From Microbacterium paraoxydans (GTDB taxonomy: Bacteria > Actinomycetota > Actinomycetes > Actinomycetales > Microbacteriaceae): a stretch of 64,000 nucleotides of DNA. The notes below the pieces were generated by a model, which did not search any database, was not told the origin of the DNA, and saw only the letters and a list, made by a program, of their open reading frames with translations. Shown piece after piece: positions 62,585 through 64,000 of this stretch (positions are counted from its first letter, which is position 1; each line of letters begins with the position of its first letter). A program made the position numbers and the translations under genes. The stretch spans positions 1,736,001-1,800,000 of the forward strand of contig NZ_CP064873.1 of the NCBI RefSeq assembly GCF_019056515.1. The letters run 5' to 3'.

Positions 62585-62597
62585 AGAGAGGCTCTTC
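62583..62597 (+). promoter_or_regulatory. Hairpin sequestering the copC ribosome binding site
   Basis: GAAGAG-AGG-CTCTTC, perfect 6-bp stem, 3-nt loop, ending one base before the copC ATG. It contains the stop codon of the upstream gene and the only Shine-Dalgarno-like bases (GAGAGG). Ribosomes ending the upstream gene would open it, which suits translational coupling. Confidence 0.55.
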
Positions 62598-62598
62598 C

Positions 62599-63219
62599 AT
62601 GTCCCCTGTCCGCAGATTCGCGGTCGGGGCGGTGCTGGCGGCTGTCGCGATCCTCGCGACGGCGGCGCCGGCGACCGCCCATGACCAACTCATCGAGAGC
62701 AGCCCCGCCGACGGGGAACGGCTCGACACCGCGCCCGTCAGCGTCACGATGACGTTCTCGGGCGAGCTCCTCGTCCTCGACGAGTCGACCGCCGGGGCCG
62801 TCGTCCTCGTCGTCGACGCGGAGGGCGAGGACTGGGCGACGGGCGAGGTGGAGGTGCGCGGACGGAACGTCACCGCTGCCCTCCTGCCCGACATGCCGGA
62901 CGGCGGGTACCAGGTGCGCTGGCAGGTCGTCTCCGAGGACGGGCACCCGATCGCGGGGGTCATCCCCTTCGCCGTCGGAGACACCGTTCCGCTGGAGTCG
63001 ACAGGGAACCCGGAGCCGACCGCGTCCGCCACGGGCGGATCGTCGACCGCATCGGATCAGAACGCAGACGAGACGGGCGGCCCGGTCCGGGTCCTGCTCG
63101 TCGGCGGGGCGGGCGCGGCACTCGCCGTCGCCGCCTTCGCCCTCCTCCTCATCCTCCGCCGCCGTCGCGCGGCCGCCGTGCCGCCGGAATCCGGCGACGA
63201 CACGGCAGAGAACTCCTGA
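62599..63219 (+). CDS. CopC-domain copper-binding protein with C-terminal membrane anchor
   Basis: 206 residues: signal peptide (about 1-27, cleaving before AHDQLIESSPADGE so that His is near the mature N-terminus, the usual CopC copper ligand), a CopC beta-barrel with the second copper site DGHPIAG, a Thr/Ser/Pro-rich linker and one membrane segment (about 165-185) before a basic tail. The protein is held outside the membrane. CopC plus PCuAC plus DyP matches the Streptomyces CopC/ECuC/DtpA-type cluster. Confidence 0.9.
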   Translation: MSPVRRFAVGAVLAAVAILATAAPATAHDQLIESSPADGERLDTAPVSVTMTFSGELLVLDESTAGAVVLVVDAEGEDWATGEVEVRGRNVTAALLPDMPDGGYQVRWQVVSEDGHPIAGVIPFAVGDTVPLESTGNPEPTASATGGSSTASDQNADETGGPVRVLLVGGAGAALAVAAFALLLILRRRRAAAVPPESGDDTAENS

Positions 63220-63230
63220 AAGGCATCATC

Positions 63231-63761
63231 ATGAACATTCGCACTTCCCTCCCCCGCCTCGGCGCGGCGATCGTCCTCTCGCTCGTCGCGCTCACCGGGT
63301 GCACCGCGCCCACAGCCGAGACACCGACCAGCGCCCCCGCCGGTGACGATCTCCGGATCGACGACGCCTGGGTCAAGGCCGCCGACGACGGCATGTCCGC
63401 GGCTTTCGGCGTGCTCGTCAACGAGGGCGAGGAGGACGTGACGGTGACATCGGTCGCCTCCGCCGCCTCGCCGATGATCGAGCTGCACGAGACCGTGGAG
63501 AACGAGGCCGGAGAGATGGTCATGCGGGAGATCGCCGGGGGTTTCGTCGTCCCCGCCGGCGGCAGCCTCGCCCTCGAGCCCGGGGGGAATCACATCATGA
63601 TGATGGACCTCTCCGAGCCTCTGGAAGCCGGTGACGAGGTCGCTTTCACCGTCACCCTGTCGGACGACTCCACGTTCGAGTTCGCCGCGCCGGTGAAGGA
63701 CTACTCCGGCGCGAACGAGAACTACGACGGCGCCGACGACCACGAGGGCATGGACCACTGA
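63231..63761 (+). CDS. PCuAC copper chaperone lipoprotein
   Basis: 176 residues. Lipobox VALTGC near 24, so the mature protein is membrane-anchored and extracytoplasmic. The copper site is visible: H-x10-M in IELHETVENEAGEMVM, and the H-x-M pair GGNHIMMMDL, the H(M)x10Mx21HxM family motif. A His/Asp-rich tail ends DDHEGMDH, a possible extra metal site. Good Shine-Dalgarno (GAAAGG). The stop overlaps the next start (TGATG). Confidence 0.92.
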   Translation: MNIRTSLPRLGAAIVLSLVALTGCTAPTAETPTSAPAGDDLRIDDAWVKAADDGMSAAFGVLVNEGEEDVTVTSVASAASPMIELHETVENEAGEMVMREIAGGFVVPAGGSLALEPGGNHIMMMDLSEPLEAGDEVAFTVTLSDDSTFEFAAPVKDYSGANENYDGADDHEGMDH

Positions 63762-64000
63762 TGGCCGCGCGCGTCTCGGGCGCGCGCACCGGCCGCACCG
63801 GCTCGACCCGGCGGCAGTTCCTCCTCGGAGGGGCTGTCGCCGGTGTCGGCGCCGCCGTCGCGGTCGGGGCCGACCTCGCCCTCACGCGAGCGGACACGGA
63901 GGCTCCCGCGGCCCCCGCACCGCTCAACGGCTCCCTCACAGTCCCGTTCCACGGTGTCCATCAGGCCGGGATCGACACCCCTGCCCAGGCGCACGGCTCG
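63761..64000 (+). CDS. Tat-exported DyP-type peroxidase, 3' end beyond the window
   Basis: 80 codons visible; the frame runs off the edge. Twin-arginine signal TRRQFLLGGAVAGVGAAVAVG (residues 16 on) and the DyP N-terminal motif PFHGVHQAGIDTPAQ, as in EfeB/DtpA-type haem peroxidases. No haem ligand is visible yet. Co-transcribed with PCuAC and CopC by overlap. In Streptomyces the copper chaperone/DyP pairing serves copper-dependent enzyme maturation, so a similar role is plausible here. Confidence 0.85.
   Translation, partial: MAARVSGARTGRTGSTRRQFLLGGAVAGVGAAVAVGADLALTRADTEAPAAPAPLNGSLTVPFHGVHQAGIDTPAQAHGS

Overview
The window is high-GC actinobacterial chromosome, almost certainly Microbacteriaceae and probably Microbacterium. 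The evidence is the GC-rich codon use, the many ATGA/GTGA stop-start overlaps, a gene order that follows the mycobacterial and streptomycete core chromosome, actinobacteria-type proteins (mIHF, degenerate PriA, HGxxPAAW protein, HemD-like/winged-helix regulator), and a dispersed GGTCCCTGAGCCTGTCGAAGG repeat of a kind I recall from this family. I see no rRNA, tRNA, CRISPR array, insertion sequence or prophage. Most of the window is core metabolism and information processing.

Layout. (1) About 1-21.2 kb is one nearly unbroken minus-strand run, read from high to low coordinate: pyrR-pyrB-pyrC-PH-like membrane protein-carA-carB-pyrF-(mIHF+gmk fusion)-rpoZ-metK-priA-fmt-rsmB-rpe-hisE-hisG-hisF-hisI-Trp membrane protein-HGxxPAAW protein-trpC-trpB (cut by the window edge). 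It begins with a PyrR-type RNA site over the pyrR ribosome binding site. (2) 21.2-26.8 kb holds an MBL-fold/Rieske fusion protein, a SNF2-family helicase, nusB and efp. (3) 27-39.2 kb holds the shikimate cluster aroQ-(GNAT)-aroB-aroK-aroC-aroE, then mltG, ruvX, alaS, a small membrane protein, rpsD with a strong terminator and a structured leader, and rarA. (4) 39.3-44.4 kb is the least standard part: a small anchored protein, a HemD-like/winged-helix protein paired with a truncated NirB-like flavoprotein, a nested intergenic palindrome, a DUF349 coiled-coil protein and an orphan AbiEi-like protein. (5) 44.4-53 kb is rel, secF-secD-yajC, ruvB-ruvA-ruvC and yebC. (6) 53.2-56.9 kb is a complete vitamin B6 locus: pdxT-pdxS facing a MocR-type regulator and a pyridoxal kinase, with a perfect 16-bp palindrome between them. 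(7) 57-61.8 kb holds a HIT hydrolase, thrS carrying an in-frame copy of the dispersed repeat, a YnfA-like protein, a DoxX-like protein and a photolyase. (8) 61.9-64 kb is a copper/haem-peroxidase cluster (membrane protein, CopC, PCuAC chaperone, Tat-exported DyP peroxidase cut by the edge).

How the genes work together: UMP and GMP synthesis, SAM synthesis, initiator-tRNA formylation and His/Trp synthesis share one co-directional block, a sensible growth-linked arrangement. PRPP is a common currency of the pyr, his and trp steps. No new defence or mobile system is evident. The most unusual items are the mIHF-guanylate kinase fusion, the degenerate NirB-like/HemD-like pair with two GlnR-like boxes, the repeat-derived peptide in ThrRS, and the candidate regulatory structures upstream of rpsD, pyrR, pdxS and copC.
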